Of a stretch of 64,000 bases of DNA, positions 1 through 9,043 are shown piece by piece. The DNA lies in the NCBI GenBank assembly GCA_965222995.1, contig OZ244977.1, positions 992,001 to 1,056,000 on the forward strand. Reading direction: 5' to 3'. This stretch comes from SB11 sp965222995 (GTDB taxonomy: Bacteria > Bacteroidota > Bacteroidia > UBA8524). Under the pieces are notes generated by a model. The model worked only from the letters and a program-made list of their open reading frames with translations, did not search any database and was not told the origin of the DNA. Position numbers and translations under genes: made by a program. How positions within the stretch are numbered: position 1 is the stretch's first letter; every line of letters starts with the position of its first letter.

Positions 1-1
1 T

Positions 2-694
2 GAGGAAATACTAGAAACTCTAAATGCTTTTTTTTCAGATGATTTACCACTAAAAGGGAAAAAAGCATTGGTTAGTGCAGGGCCTACTTATGAAAACATA
101 GACCCTGTTAGATTTATTGGCAACCACTCCAGCGGGAAAATGGGTTTTGCACTTGCCGAGCAGTTGGCTAAGCAAGGTGCAGAAGTAACATTGGTAGCAG
201 GACCAACACAGCTTGAAGCAAAAAATAGCAAAATAAAGAGTATTGACGTAGTTTCAGCCAAGCAAATGTTTGAGGCTTGTACATCAAATGCTAGTGATGC
301 AGATATTATTATAATGGCTGCTGCTGTGGCTGATTATACTCCAACGGAAGTAGCAGAAAAGAAAATAAAGAAAGCGGAAGGGGAGATGGCGATTGAGCTG
401 ACAAAAACCACCGATATTTTGAAAGAGTTGGGCAAACAAAAAAAAGCTGGGCAAATTTTGGTGGGTTTTGCGCTTGAAACAAATGATGAATTGCAACATG
501 CAAAACAAAAACTGGAAAATAAGAATTTAGATTTTATCGTTCTTAACTCGATGAATGATAAAGGGGCAGGTTTTGGTGTTGATACGAATAAAGTAATTTT
601 GCTGGATAATAAGGGACAAACAGAACAGCTACCGTTAAAAACAAAACAAGAGGTTGCTGTTGATATTGTAAATAAAATAACTTCGCTATTGTAA
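2..694 (+). CDS. coaBC: CoaBC, C-terminal (phosphopantothenate-cysteine ligase) part, truncated by the window edge
   Basis: The reading frame is open from the first bases of the window, so this is the 3' part of a longer gene. CoaBC joins cysteine to 4'-phosphopantothenate and decarboxylates the product in coenzyme A synthesis. The visible part is the CoaB half: it opens with the nucleotide-binding stretch SAGPTYENIDPVRFIGN and the conserved GNHSSGKMG, then VGFALET and the family-typical NSMNDKGAGFG near the end. The flavin-binding CoaC half lies outside the window. The TAA stop shares its last A with the ATG of the DUF4835 gene, so the two are probably translationally coupled. Confidence 0.93.
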   Translation, partial: EEILETLNAFFSDDLPLKGKKALVSAGPTYENIDPVRFIGNHSSGKMGFALAEQLAKQGAEVTLVAGPTQLEAKNSKIKSIDVVSAKQMFEACTSNASDADIIIMAAAVADYTPTEVAEKKIKKAEGEMAIELTKTTDILKELGKQKKAGQILVGFALETNDELQHAKQKLENKNLDFIVLNSMNDKGAGFGVDTNKVILLDNKGQTEQLPLKTKQEVAVDIVNKITSLL

Positions 695-1599
695 TGAGAA
701 AAGTATTGTGGTTTGTGTTATTGATGATGCCTGTAATGGCTATTGCGCAAGATTTTAATTGCCGTGTGCAGGTTATATACCCTCAGATACAAGTAGCCAA
801 TACCCAACGGTTTAAAAATCTTGAAAACTCTATTCGCGAGTTTATCAATAACCGTAAATGGAGTAATGATAAAATACAACCCAATGAGCGTATTGAGTGG
901 AGTTTAATTATTAATGTTACTGAGTTTGATAATGCTTCAAGTAGTTTTAGAGCTACTGCTCAAATACAGTCTAGCAGACCAGTATTTAACACAGGCTATA
1001 ACTCGGTTTTGTTAAATCAGAAAGACGACCAATGGCAATTTGAGTATATAGATTTCCAGCCGATGAATTTTATTGAGGGAACGTTTACAGATAACCTCAC
1101 TTCATTAGTAGCGTATTACATATTTGTTGTTTTAGGTTTTGATGGAGATTCCTTTAGTAAAGAAGGCGGAACTGCATATTTTAACAGGGCTTATAATATA
1201 ATGCTTGCAGCACAACAGCGTGGGCAACCCGGCTGGCAGGTAACTGATGGAGGAGGAAACAAAAACCGCTATTGGTTGATTGAAAACATATTGAATGACA
1301 GGTTTAAGCCCGTACGCGAAGCATATTACTTATACCATATAAAAGGTATGGATGTGATGTATAAAGATATTGAGGAAGCCCGTTTAAAAATTACAAGCTC
1401 GTTACAATTGTTTCAAAAAGTGTGGAAGGTTATGCCTAACTCTATGCTTTTAAAGGTATGGTTTAATGCTAAGGTAAATGAGATAGTGAATATTTATTGC
1501 AAAGCACTTACTGCCGATAAAAATAAGGTTATTGCCATTTTAAAGGAGGCAGACCCCGCCAACGGTACCAAATACGACGAGATTAGAACCTGCAAGTAA
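694..1599 (+). CDS. DUF4835 family exported protein
   Basis: 301 residues with an N-terminal signal peptide (hydrophobic residues 5-17, likely cleavage before Q19). The body has no membrane segment and looks periplasmic or surface-associated. It resembles the Bacteroidota family DUF4835, which is often encoded next to coaBC; its function is not established. The start ATG overlaps the coaBC stop by one base, pointing to co-transcription. It converges on the small membrane gene at 1602-1889 with only two bases between the stops. Confidence 0.8.
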   Translation: MRKVLWFVLLMMPVMAIAQDFNCRVQVIYPQIQVANTQRFKNLENSIREFINNRKWSNDKIQPNERIEWSLIINVTEFDNASSSFRATAQIQSSRPVFNTGYNSVLLNQKDDQWQFEYIDFQPMNFIEGTFTDNLTSLVAYYIFVVLGFDGDSFSKEGGTAYFNRAYNIMLAAQQRGQPGWQVTDGGGNKNRYWLIENILNDRFKPVREAYYLYHIKGMDVMYKDIEEARLKITSSLQLFQKVWKVMPNSMLLKVWFNAKVNEIVNIYCKALTADKNKVIAILKEADPANGTKYDEIRTCK

Positions 1600-1601
1600 C
1601 T

Positions 1602-1889
1602 TTATAGTTTAAAGTAAACTATAGCAATACCCCAAACAAAAGTGGCTAAAATTACTCCTCGGGGAGCCATTTCAAATTTTGTCCAATACAAGGTAAAAAA
1701 CAACAGTAAGTTGGTTAGCAAGCACAAGCTAATTAGTGTAGCTATTTCACCCACTTCATAATAGTGTTGCACCATAATACCGTAAGTGGTATATGAGTAG
1801 TTATACAAGTAGAAACCTATACTAAATAGAAAAGGGGCAACAAGACCAAAAATTGTTCCCCATAATATATTATCAAACTTCTTTTTCAA
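1602..1889 (-). CDS. small integral membrane protein of unknown function
   Basis: 95 residues with about three hydrophobic segments (near residues 8-28, 48-68 and 75-93) and a lysine-rich N-terminus (MKKK), so an inner membrane protein is likely. No family is recognised. It starts 13 bases after the recN stop on the same strand and is probably co-transcribed with recN. Nothing in it suggests DNA repair, so the link may be positional only. Confidence 0.6.
   Translation of the reverse strand: MKKKFDNILWGTIFGLVAPFLFSIGFYLYNYSYTTYGIMVQHYYEVGEIATLISLCLLTNLLLFFTLYWTKFEMAPRGVILATFVWGIAIVYFKL
1603..1623. terminator. AT-rich perfect hairpin at a convergent gene junction
   Basis: A nine-base arm TATAGTTTA, a three-base loop and the complementary arm TAAACTATA lie exactly where the DUF4835 gene and the opposing membrane gene end. 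It may act as a bidirectional terminator, but it is AT-rich, lacks a clear U-tract and overlaps the last codons of the minus-strand gene. Confidence 0.3.
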
Positions 1890-1902
1890 TTCCTTTATTT
1901 CT

Positions 1903-3564
1903 TTAAACTGTTAGCAGTTCTCTGGCATTAGCCAAAGCCGACTCTGTTGGGCTATCACCACTAAGCATTTTAGCTATTTCCTCAACACGCTCCATTTCAC
2001 TTAATGGTTTCAGTTGGGTTTCGGTTGTATTGTTCTTAACCTCTTTGTATACAAAAAAGTGTTTATGTCCAGCACTGGCAATTTGCGGCAAATGAGTAAC
2101 ACTTATTACCTGATGATTGCTTGCCAGTTGTTTCATCAAGCGTCCTGTTTTGGCAGCTACTTCCCCTGAAATACCTGTATCAATCTCATCAAAAATTAAA
2201 GTGGGGAGTTTCACATTATTAGCCACTAATGATTTTATTGTCAACATTAAACGTGATAACTCACCGCCTGAGGCTACTTTGTTTAATGGTTGTAATGCAC
2301 TACCCGGGTTACTGCTAAACAAAAAGTGTATTTCATTATTCCCGTTTTCATTTAGCTCACCATCTGAAAAATTTGTGATGCTTACCTCAATTTTGGCATT
2401 GGGCATACCTACTTGAGCTAATAGTTGAGAGATGTTACTCTCAATAGCTGTTTTTTGTTGATGCCTGTTATTGCTTAGTGTTTTGGCAATTTCATTAAGT
2501 TGCTGGTGCATTTGTTCACACTGATGCTGTATCAACTCGGTTTCTTCACTCAGCCCTGCGGTATTGTCAAGTTTAGCGGCAAGTTCATGCTGAATGTTTA
2601 ATAAATCCTCGGTGGTTTGTGCACTATGTTTTTTCAGCAAGTTATAAATAAGCTGCAAGCGTTGGTCTATGGCATATAAACGCTCTTCATCAGCCTGAAC
2701 GGTATCACTTATTGCATTTAATTCTACCGAAACATCTTTCAAGTCAATCAATGCGCTATCAATTCGCTTTGCCAACTCTAAAAGGCGTTCATCATTTTTG
2801 CCCGCCGATTGCAAAAGTACCTTGGCTTGGTTCAATAAATCAGTAGCAGGTAGCTCACTCTCATTTAATATAGCATAGGCATTTGCGGCACTTTGCTGTA
2901 TTTCTTCGGCATGGCTTAGTGTTTCCTGTTCTTTTTCAAGCTGTTCCAGCTCATTCTCCTGTAGTTGAGCTTCCTCCAATTCATTATACAAAAAGGTAGT
3001 ATAGTCTATATCTTTCTTGGCTTCTGTTTCCTGAACCAACAAACTTTTTAGTTTGCTTTCACTTTGTTTATACAGACGATATAAGCCTTTATACTCTTTT
3101 AAAAGTTGAAAATGCCCTGCGAAAGAATCAACTACCGATAACTGAAAATTCTTGTCATTTAGTCCCAAAGTTTCATGCTGGCTATGTAGTGAAACCAATT
3201 GGCTGCCCAACTCTTTTAAAACACTAAGCTGTACGGGAGTATCATTTATAAAAGCCCTCGACTTTCCTGAAGGTGTAATCTCACGCCGTACCAAAGAAGT
3301 ATCGTCGTAATCAAGCTCTTGAGCGCTAAAAAACTCTTCCAGTCCATAACCTTTAATATCAAAAGTTCCTTCTATTACACATTTTTCATCAAGGTTGCCC
3401 AGCGATTTCACATCGGCACGCTCACCGAGTATTAAGCCTAGTGCACCAAGTAAAATTGATTTACCTGCACCTGTCTCACCCGTGATAATATTCATTTGCG
3501 AGTGAAAACTAATGTCGAGGTTTTTGATTAAGGCAAAATTTTGGACTGTTAGCTGCGATAGCAT
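1903..3564 (-). CDS. recN: DNA repair protein RecN
   Basis: SMC-like ATPase acting early in double-strand break repair. Walker A GETGAGKS lies at residues 29-36, the ABC signature ASGGELSRLML near residue 435, and Walker B LIFDEIDTGISG follows, with a long coiled-coil region between. At 553 residues it is full length. A TTG nine bases upstream is also in frame, but ATG at 3564 is preferred: a TACCTTTG promoter box ends only six bases before it, and MLSQLTVQNFALI matches the family's usual N-terminus. It is divergent from lpxB across about 93 bp. Confidence 0.95.
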   Translation of the reverse strand: MLSQLTVQNFALIKNLDISFHSQMNIITGETGAGKSILLGALGLILGERADVKSLGNLDEKCVIEGTFDIKGYGLEEFFSAQELDYDDTSLVRREITPSGKSRAFINDTPVQLSVLKELGSQLVSLHSQHETLGLNDKNFQLSVVDSFAGHFQLLKEYKGLYRLYKQSESKLKSLLVQETEAKKDIDYTTFLYNELEEAQLQENELEQLEKEQETLSHAEEIQQSAANAYAILNESELPATDLLNQAKVLLQSAGKNDERLLELAKRIDSALIDLKDVSVELNAISDTVQADEERLYAIDQRLQLIYNLLKKHSAQTTEDLLNIQHELAAKLDNTAGLSEETELIQHQCEQMHQQLNEIAKTLSNNRHQQKTAIESNISQLLAQVGMPNAKIEVSITNFSDGELNENGNNEIHFLFSSNPGSALQPLNKVASGGELSRLMLTIKSLVANNVKLPTLIFDEIDTGISGEVAAKTGRLMKQLASNHQVISVTHLPQIASAGHKHFFVYKEVKNNTTETQLKPLSEMERVEEIAKMLSGDSPTESALANARELLTV

Positions 3565-3570
3565 AAGGCT

Positions 3571-3578
3571 CAAAGGTA
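3571..3578 (-). promoter_or_regulatory. -7 promoter box of recN
   Basis: TACCTTTG on the minus strand matches the Bacteroidota -7 consensus TAnnTTTG. Only six bases separate it from the recN ATG, so the mRNA would have almost no 5' leader. No clear -33 TTG is seen. Confidence 0.55.
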
Positions 3579-3643
3579 ATAAATTGTGATTTTTTTGATG
3601 TGTAGTTTTTATACACTTTACTACTTAAAAAAGTGATATAGCT

Positions 3644-3651
3644 TACTTTTG
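3644..3651 (+). promoter_or_regulatory. -7 promoter box of lpxB
   Basis: TACTTTTG matches TAnnTTTG and ends six bases before the ATG at 3658, mirroring the spacing on the recN side of the same divergent region. It supports the ATG over the upstream TTG at 3649, which lies inside the box. Confidence 0.55.
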
Positions 3652-3657
3652 TGTGGA

Positions 3658-4782
3658 ATGAAGTATTATTTAGTAGCCGGCGAAGCATCAGGAGATTTGC
3701 ATGGAAGCAATTTAATGAAGGAGTTGAAGCGTTTAGATGCTGATGCACAGTTTCGCTACTGGGGTGGAGATTTGATGCAACAACAAGGCGGTGAACTGGT
3801 GAGCCACTACAAAGAGCGTGCTTACATGGGTTTTTTAGAGGTGATACTTCATTTAAGAACCATACTGGGTTTTATGGCTCAGTGCAAAGCTGATATAGAG
3901 GCTTGGCAGCCGGATGTGGTGATATTGATTGACTACCCGGGCTTTAACCTGCGTATTGCCGAGTTTGCACACGAAAAGGGAATACCTGTACACTATTATA
4001 TCTCTCCGCAAGTTTGGGCTTGGAAAGAAAACAGAGTGAAGAAGTTTAAACGCTTTGTTAATGAGATGTATGTGATTTTACCATTTGAGAAAGACTTTTA
4101 TAAAACCCGTTGGCAGTATGATGTACATTTTGTGGGGCACCCACTATTAGATGCTCTAAAAGACTTTGAAACCGAAGAGGAGTTTAAAGTAAATAACAGA
4201 CTGGATGAAAGACCTGTAGTTGCTTTGCTACCCGGGAGTAGGAAACAGGAAATAACTAAAATGCTGTGGGTAATGCTACAGGTGATAAAAGACTTTCCCA
4301 ATCATCAGTTTGTTATTGCAGGGGCACCCTCGCAAAGTGTTGAATTTTATAATAGTCTTATTCCTAGTGAGGCTAAAAATGCAGTAAAGATTATTAGCAA
4401 TAAAACGTATGATATACTAAGTATTGCTGAGGCTGCTTTAGTAACATCAGGCACAGCTACTTTGGAAACTGCTTTATTTGAAGTCCCCGAAGTAGTTTGC
4501 TACAAGGGTAGTAGCGTATCTTATCTTATAGCTAAACAACTGGTGAAAAATATTAAGTATATCTCACTTGTAAATTTGGTTATGGACAAAGAATTGGTGA
4601 GAGAGTTGATACAAGGGGATATGACGGTGAAAAATATTAAAAAAGAGTTGGCAGCAATTGTAGAAGGGGGAGAAAAGCGGCACACTATTTTACAAGGATA
4701 TAAGGAGCTAAAAAATAAGTTGGGCAATGAAGGCGCATCAGCAAATACTGCCCAACTGATATATAAATCAATAAAAGTTTAA
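3658..4782 (+). CDS. lpxB: lipid-A-disaccharide synthase LpxB
   Basis: GT19 glycosyltransferase that condenses UDP-diacylglucosamine with lipid X to form the lipid A disaccharide on the inner face of the inner membrane. The N-terminal GEASGDLHG (residues 8-16), ISPQVWAWKENR near 120 and LLPGSRKQEI near 195 are LpxB hallmarks, and 374 residues is the usual length. The start is ATG 3658, because the TTG at 3649 lies in the promoter box. The gene implies lipopolysaccharide synthesis. Its stop overlaps the stop of the convergent lysozyme gene. Confidence 0.96.
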   Translation: MKYYLVAGEASGDLHGSNLMKELKRLDADAQFRYWGGDLMQQQGGELVSHYKERAYMGFLEVILHLRTILGFMAQCKADIEAWQPDVVILIDYPGFNLRIAEFAHEKGIPVHYYISPQVWAWKENRVKKFKRFVNEMYVILPFEKDFYKTRWQYDVHFVGHPLLDALKDFETEEEFKVNNRLDERPVVALLPGSRKQEITKMLWVMLQVIKDFPNHQFVIAGAPSQSVEFYNSLIPSEAKNAVKIISNKTYDILSIAEAALVTSGTATLETALFEVPEVVCYKGSSVSYLIAKQLVKNIKYISLVNLVMDKELVRELIQGDMTVKNIKKELAAIVEGGEKRHTILQGYKELKNKLGNEGASANTAQLIYKSIKV

Positions 4783-5306
4783 TCGGCTTTTACAACATCA
4801 TAAACGCGGTTTTTCCAACCCCGTTCAAACTTCTTTTGGCTAGGGTCTCTAGCTATAATAGCATCTAAAAAGGCTATGCGGTCTTGTACCAATAAATCTA
4901 ATAAATGGTTTTGATTGGGATAATTGTTTATTGTGCCTAATGTACCTTTTCCTAAAATTCCATCGGCTCCCACACCCAAAACTTTTTGTATTCTTCTTAC
5001 CGCAGTAACGGGTCCGCTTCCCCAACCAAAATCAGCAATGTGCTGTGCTATCCTTTGGTCGTTAATAAAATCGCCTTTTACAAAGTCCCAGTAGTTTTTC
5101 TTGCAAATAGCTTTTACTTGGTCTTTAGTAGCTAGGCGCAGGTCTTCTGCATCAATAACACCATCGTTATTATTGTCCCATCCCATTGCTTTCCATGTAT
5201 TAAGGGTAACACCCATGTTGGTTTTCCCACCTCTGTCGTCAGGGTCATCAGCCCATCCACCTTCCCATTTCAGAACCATTTCAAAATAAGGAGTAAAGTT
5301 TGCCAT
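4779..5306 (-). CDS. GH108-family lysozyme / endolysin-like protein with peptidoglycan-binding domain
   Basis: 175 residues. The N-terminal part matches glycoside hydrolase family 108 (phage and ZliS-type N-acetylmuramidases), with the KWEGGW motif placing the catalytic glutamate at E15. The C-terminal part (about residues 95-130, with VRRIQKVLGVGADGILG) matches the partner peptidoglycan-binding domain PG_binding_3. Residues 44-55 (DNNNDGVIDAED) form an EF-hand-like loop with D, N, D, G, I and D at the expected spacing, so calcium binding is plausible. There is no signal peptide, holin or other phage gene nearby, so it looks like an orphan or domesticated lysin. It could also be cargo or a bacteriocin-type muramidase. 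Confidence 0.85.
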   Translation of the reverse strand: MANFTPYFEMVLKWEGGWADDPDDRGGKTNMGVTLNTWKAMGWDNNNDGVIDAEDLRLATKDQVKAICKKNYWDFVKGDFINDQRIAQHIADFGWGSGPVTAVRRIQKVLGVGADGILGKGTLGTINNYPNQNHLLDLLVQDRIAFLDAIIARDPSQKKFERGWKNRVYDVVKAD

Positions 5307-5711
5307 GATAGTTTAGTTTAGAAAATACAATTTAGTAATTATTTGGAATATGAAGCGGTGTGCATAAAAAATAGCAAAAACTGTATTTGTATTAATTACA
5401 AAAAGGAATAAAATAAAAAAAGTCCGTCAGCATCCCTGCTAACAGACTTCGTGTGGAAATTTAAACTACCCTATTCCACTATTGTTTTGCCAATGAAATT
5501 TCTAATAGAAATATCTTACTTGTAAGACACTTATATTGTTATAAACGTTGCATACTACTAAAAGGTTGGTAAAGGGCTAGAAATAATAAACCCTTTTACA
5601 TTGATTTTTTTTGACAGTTTTTTTAAATTTTAGAGTTACTTATTCAAATTTCTATAATATTGACCGTGCTGTCAACTATAGATTGTAATAATTAAGTAAT
5701 AAATCTCAATT
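5307..5711. other. 405-bp non-coding region
   Basis: No credible ORF on either strand. It is very AT-rich. It contains a minus-strand terminator-like hairpin at 5412-5449, a small palindrome TCTTACTTGTAAGA near 5514-5527 and a weaker AAGGG/CCCTT stem near 5570-5600. About 260 bp separate the upstream minus-strand gene's stop from the terminator, enough for a long 3' UTR or a small RNA. Confidence 0.5.
5412..5449 (-). terminator. Rho-independent terminator reading leftward
   Basis: Arms AGTCCGTCAGCA and TGCTAACAGACT pair at 10 of 12 positions around a TCCC loop. In the minus-strand transcript the stem is followed by a long U-rich tract (complement of the A-run at 5412-5421). It would end transcripts from the T9SS propeller gene at 5712-6944 or from an unannotated RNA between. 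Confidence 0.6.
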
Positions 5712-6944
5712 TTATTTGATAATTAATTTTTGAGTTTTGAAAATGTTGTTGTTTGTACTTAATCTCATAATATATACCCCTGAGTTAAGTATGGATACAT
5801 CAAGTGTCAAGTTGTTACTTACTGACTTATTTTGATATAATAGTTTTCCTTCTATGGTTTGTATTGTTACTTCTATTTCATCAACAATATCAGTGGATAC
5901 TGTTATATAGCCGTTACTTGGGTTTGGGTAAATATTTGTACCAGAGGTTTCAACTATTTTATTATTAAGTGTAGGTGAGTTTGCTATTGCCCACTCTCCA
6001 TCGTTACCCACTACAGCAAGTTTATCAATACTGGCAGCCATATTCCATAGAACACCAATATTTGGTGCTGTTGTAGCTTGCCAATTCTCACCCCCATCGG
6101 TTGTTTTTAATAGCACAGAACTGGAAGTACCCCCACTTATATAACCAATGCTTGAGTTTACAAACTCTACTCCATAATAATCTATATTTCCTTGTGTTTT
6201 GTCAAACCAGCTTTGCCCACCATTGTCGGTTTTGTATATCTGCCCGCTTAAGCCAACAGCAACTACATTATCTGCATCATGGCAATACACATTTACCATT
6301 AACGAAGACGTATTTAATACTGAGTTCCAAATTGTTCCGCCGTCAGTGGTTTTTAAAATTTCACCACTCATAGGTCCACCACCCACTGCATAACCTGTGT
6401 TTGCATCCACAAAAAATACATTATCAATAAACAGTGAACCGTCAAATGTTGATTTTACCCAATTATTGCCTCCGTCAGTAGTTTTTAATACGGTTCCTTT
6501 TCCCTCACCAAAGTCTCCCCCTGCAACAAAATAGGTATCTGCATCCATACATTGAACGCCAAAAACAAAACTTCCTGTAGCCTGAGGTATGGTAAGCGGT
6601 GTTATAGATTGCCCGCCATCTGTACTTTTAAGTACAGTATTATTATCTCCTACAGCTATAAACCCTTGCCCGTTGGTGTTGGGTATTACCGAAATTCTCC
6701 AAAGGTCTTCGGTTGTTGTAGTTATAATTTCTGTTGTGCTTCCGTCAGCATTTATTTTAAAAATTGAACCTTGGTCGCCACACATATATCCTTCATCGGC
6801 AGTATAAAATACTATACCTTGGGTTTTAATGTTTTTACCTAAGCTTTTAGAAGTAAATGTTTGGGAAAAAGATTGTGTTACTGAGAAAATAAATAATAGT
6901 GAAAAAAATAAATTCAGGTTTCTCTTAAAGTATATAGGTCTCAT
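5712..6944 (-). CDS. secreted Ycf48/BNR-like beta-propeller with T9SS type A sorting domain
   Basis: 410 residues with a signal peptide (residues 1-28, cleavage around SFS-QTF). The body holds at least five propeller blades marked by T(D/T)DGG-x-x-W-type motifs (TTDGGNNW, TTDGGTIW, TDNGGQSW, TTDGGENW) with GY(A/I)xGG spacers, like Ycf48 and sialidase-type BNR repeats. The last roughly 75 residues (from NIYPNPSNGYI) form the Por secretion C-terminal sorting domain that directs export and surface attachment by T9SS. It is a predicted surface or secreted protein, and no enzymatic residues are evident. Its ligand is unknown. Confidence 0.88.
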   Translation of the reverse strand: MRPIYFKRNLNLFFSLLFIFSVTQSFSQTFTSKSLGKNIKTQGIVFYTADEGYMCGDQGSIFKINADGSTTEIITTTTEDLWRISVIPNTNGQGFIAVGDNNTVLKSTDGGQSITPLTIPQATGSFVFGVQCMDADTYFVAGGDFGEGKGTVLKTTDGGNNWVKSTFDGSLFIDNVFFVDANTGYAVGGGPMSGEILKTTDGGTIWNSVLNTSSLMVNVYCHDADNVVAVGLSGQIYKTDNGGQSWFDKTQGNIDYYGVEFVNSSIGYISGGTSSSVLLKTTDGGENWQATTAPNIGVLWNMAASIDKLAVVGNDGEWAIANSPTLNNKIVETSGTNIYPNPSNGYITVSTDIVDEIEVTIQTIEGKLLYQNKSVSNNLTLDVSILNSGVYIMRLSTNNNIFKTQKLIIK

Positions 6945-7064
6945 ATTTCTGTGATTTTAGAAATATAGACATGGCACAATGTGGTTAAGCTGCGAAGTGT
7001 ATAGTGATTTATATTAACCGGTTGTTTTTAAATAGGAAAGTACGGCTTGAAGCAACAAAATAAT

Positions 7065-8885
7065 TTATACCCCGTCACCACGCAATCTACGGTAGCGTTT
7101 TCTAGCTTCGGCAGTGAACAAGCTGCCCGGATACTCTAAAATAATTTTCTCATAAAGCTCTTTTGCCTTTTCCTTGTTATCCAACTTGCGTTCATAAAGT
7201 TCTGCCAGTTCAAAAATGGCATTATCAGCCAGAATATCGTATCGGTAATTTGTATATACTTTGTGGTAATAATCAACGGCTTTTTGGTATTCTTTTTTCT
7301 TTTTAAAGATGCGTGCCTTGCTTATAAACATCTCATCATTAAGCGAGTGGTTAGGAAATTTTAGGTTAATAGTATCCAGTTTTTGTAGGGCAGCATCGGG
7401 TGCATTACGAAGAAGCAACAAGTCAGCATCAGCATATAGCATTAGTGCAGTATCATCTCCATCTTCAAAACCGTAATTATCTTGTATAAGCATGCCTAAC
7501 TCTATGGCATTGTTTGAAATGAGGTGGCTGGTAGCAGACTTTAGCACGTCTAATTGTGCTTGTGCCCAATCAAACTCACCTTTATAAAAAGATAGTCGCG
7601 CATTCCTAAACTTAGCTTCTTGCCCCAAAGGTTCATCCTTAAAATCTTTATCTACTTGTCCGTATAGTAGCTGGGCCTCCCAAATATCTCCACCAATCAG
7701 GTATGCATCGCCTAACTCAAGCTTTACTTCAGCGTTGAAAGACTTTGTAACCCTGGGTATGGTAATAAGGGTTTGCAACAAGTCTATAGCTTTTTGTGGC
7801 TGGTTGCTATAATAGTTGTATAGCTTAGCCAGTTGGCGCATAGCATTAGCAGAAACATAATTTTTACCTACCTCATTTATAAAACTCAGGTAGTTTTTTT
7901 CCGTTTCAGCTAAAAAAGCATCATCATACTCGCCATACTCGGTAATTTTTTTATAGCTCACAGCTAATAAACCTGAGCGGGCATCATTATAAAACAATTT
8001 GTCTTCACCTAAGTCAATAATGTATTTATAACAATCAACAGCTACATCAAGGGCTTCATTGCTAATAGCTAGGTTTGCCAATTCCAATAAACGCTCACCT
8101 TCTTCGTTTTTGCGCTTATCAATAGCTCTAAATTGTATAAAGGCACCATAAAAATCTTTTTGTTGTACCAAAAGCCATAACAGCATTTCAGTATAAGTAT
8201 TGGTACCAACAGAGCTTTGTATTTTCTTTAGTAATTCCTTCTTTAGCAGTTTCCAATCTTGTTTTTCAGTAATATGTTCAAGAAGGTTATTTTGAACTTG
8301 CTCTAAGTCATTAGGGAATACACTTAAGTGATTAATGTACTCACTAATCATTTTTTCACTTTCTCCGGTTTTGTGGTAGAGTGATGCAAGTTCAAGCGTC
8401 ATTACATACTCGTCGCCGTACAATTTTCTTCCTTCCTGTACGGTTTCAATAGCCCAATCGTATAAGTCTCTTTTAATAAAGGCGTTGCTAAGAGTAGTTA
8501 CTTGGCTGCGCTGCTTTTTCAGTTCTTTCAACGCTTTTTCATATTCTTTTTTAGCTGCTTTTTCGTCTCCATCTTTTTCGTATACATACCCTAAATCTAC
8601 TTTATAGTAGAAATTCCTTTTAAAACGCTTCTTCTGGCGTTTCACCATTTTCTCTGCCTTTTTATAATTTTCAAGTTTAAAATAGCAGGTTAGTAAATTT
8701 TCGTAATAGTATGGAGAGGTGGGAATGGTTGTTAATAAAGCCTCGTACAAAACAGAAGCTTTATCAAACTCTTTGTTGGCAAAGTACTGAGCGGCTAACT
8801 CTTCGTTAGTGTTTTTTTGGGCAAAGGTATTTGCAGCTATTACTAAAAAAATAAATACTGAAAGTGTTTTTTTTAATCCTGCCAT
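7065..8885 (-). CDS. exported tetratricopeptide-repeat protein
   Basis: 606 residues with a signal peptide (residues 1-22, ending NTFAQ) and alpha-helical repeats throughout that match TPR spacing, for example around AAQYFANKEFDKASVLYE at the N-terminus and ELYERKLDNKEKAKELYEK at the C-terminus. A periplasmic scaffold is likely; partners are unknown. It stands alone on the minus strand, divergent from the flippase gene. Upstream, TTTACTTTGCG resembles a -7 box with one base missing. Confidence 0.82.
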   Translation of the reverse strand: MAGLKKTLSVFIFLVIAANTFAQKNTNEELAAQYFANKEFDKASVLYEALLTTIPTSPYYYENLLTCYFKLENYKKAEKMVKRQKKRFKRNFYYKVDLGYVYEKDGDEKAAKKEYEKALKELKKQRSQVTTLSNAFIKRDLYDWAIETVQEGRKLYGDEYVMTLELASLYHKTGESEKMISEYINHLSVFPNDLEQVQNNLLEHITEKQDWKLLKKELLKKIQSSVGTNTYTEMLLWLLVQQKDFYGAFIQFRAIDKRKNEEGERLLELANLAISNEALDVAVDCYKYIIDLGEDKLFYNDARSGLLAVSYKKITEYGEYDDAFLAETEKNYLSFINEVGKNYVSANAMRQLAKLYNYYSNQPQKAIDLLQTLITIPRVTKSFNAEVKLELGDAYLIGGDIWEAQLLYGQVDKDFKDEPLGQEAKFRNARLSFYKGEFDWAQAQLDVLKSATSHLISNNAIELGMLIQDNYGFEDGDDTALMLYADADLLLLRNAPDAALQKLDTINLKFPNHSLNDEMFISKARIFKKKKEYQKAVDYYHKVYTNYRYDILADNAIFELAELYERKLDNKEKAKELYEKIILEYPGSLFTAEARKRYRRLRGDGV

Positions 8886-9016
8886 GTATAACTCAATACA
8901 AATTATAAACGCAAAGTAAACTTAAGATATTTTAAAACTGCATGAAGTTAGACCAATTTGCACTTATTATTTATAAGTGATTGTCATGTGGTTCACTTCA
9001 AACCGTATAATATCAT

Positions 9017-9024
9017 TATTTTTG
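9017..9024 (+). promoter_or_regulatory. -7 promoter box of the envelope operon
   Basis: TATTTTTG matches TAnnTTTG and lies 19 bases before the TTG start of the flippase gene. Confidence 0.5.
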
Positions 9025-9043
9025 ACCGCCAAAACCGTGCCCA

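Noticed and set aside
5712..6944. Tandem DNA repeats or CRISPR-like array
   Set aside because: The periodicity is at protein level (propeller blades TDGG..W); the DNA repeats are diverged and there are no spacers.
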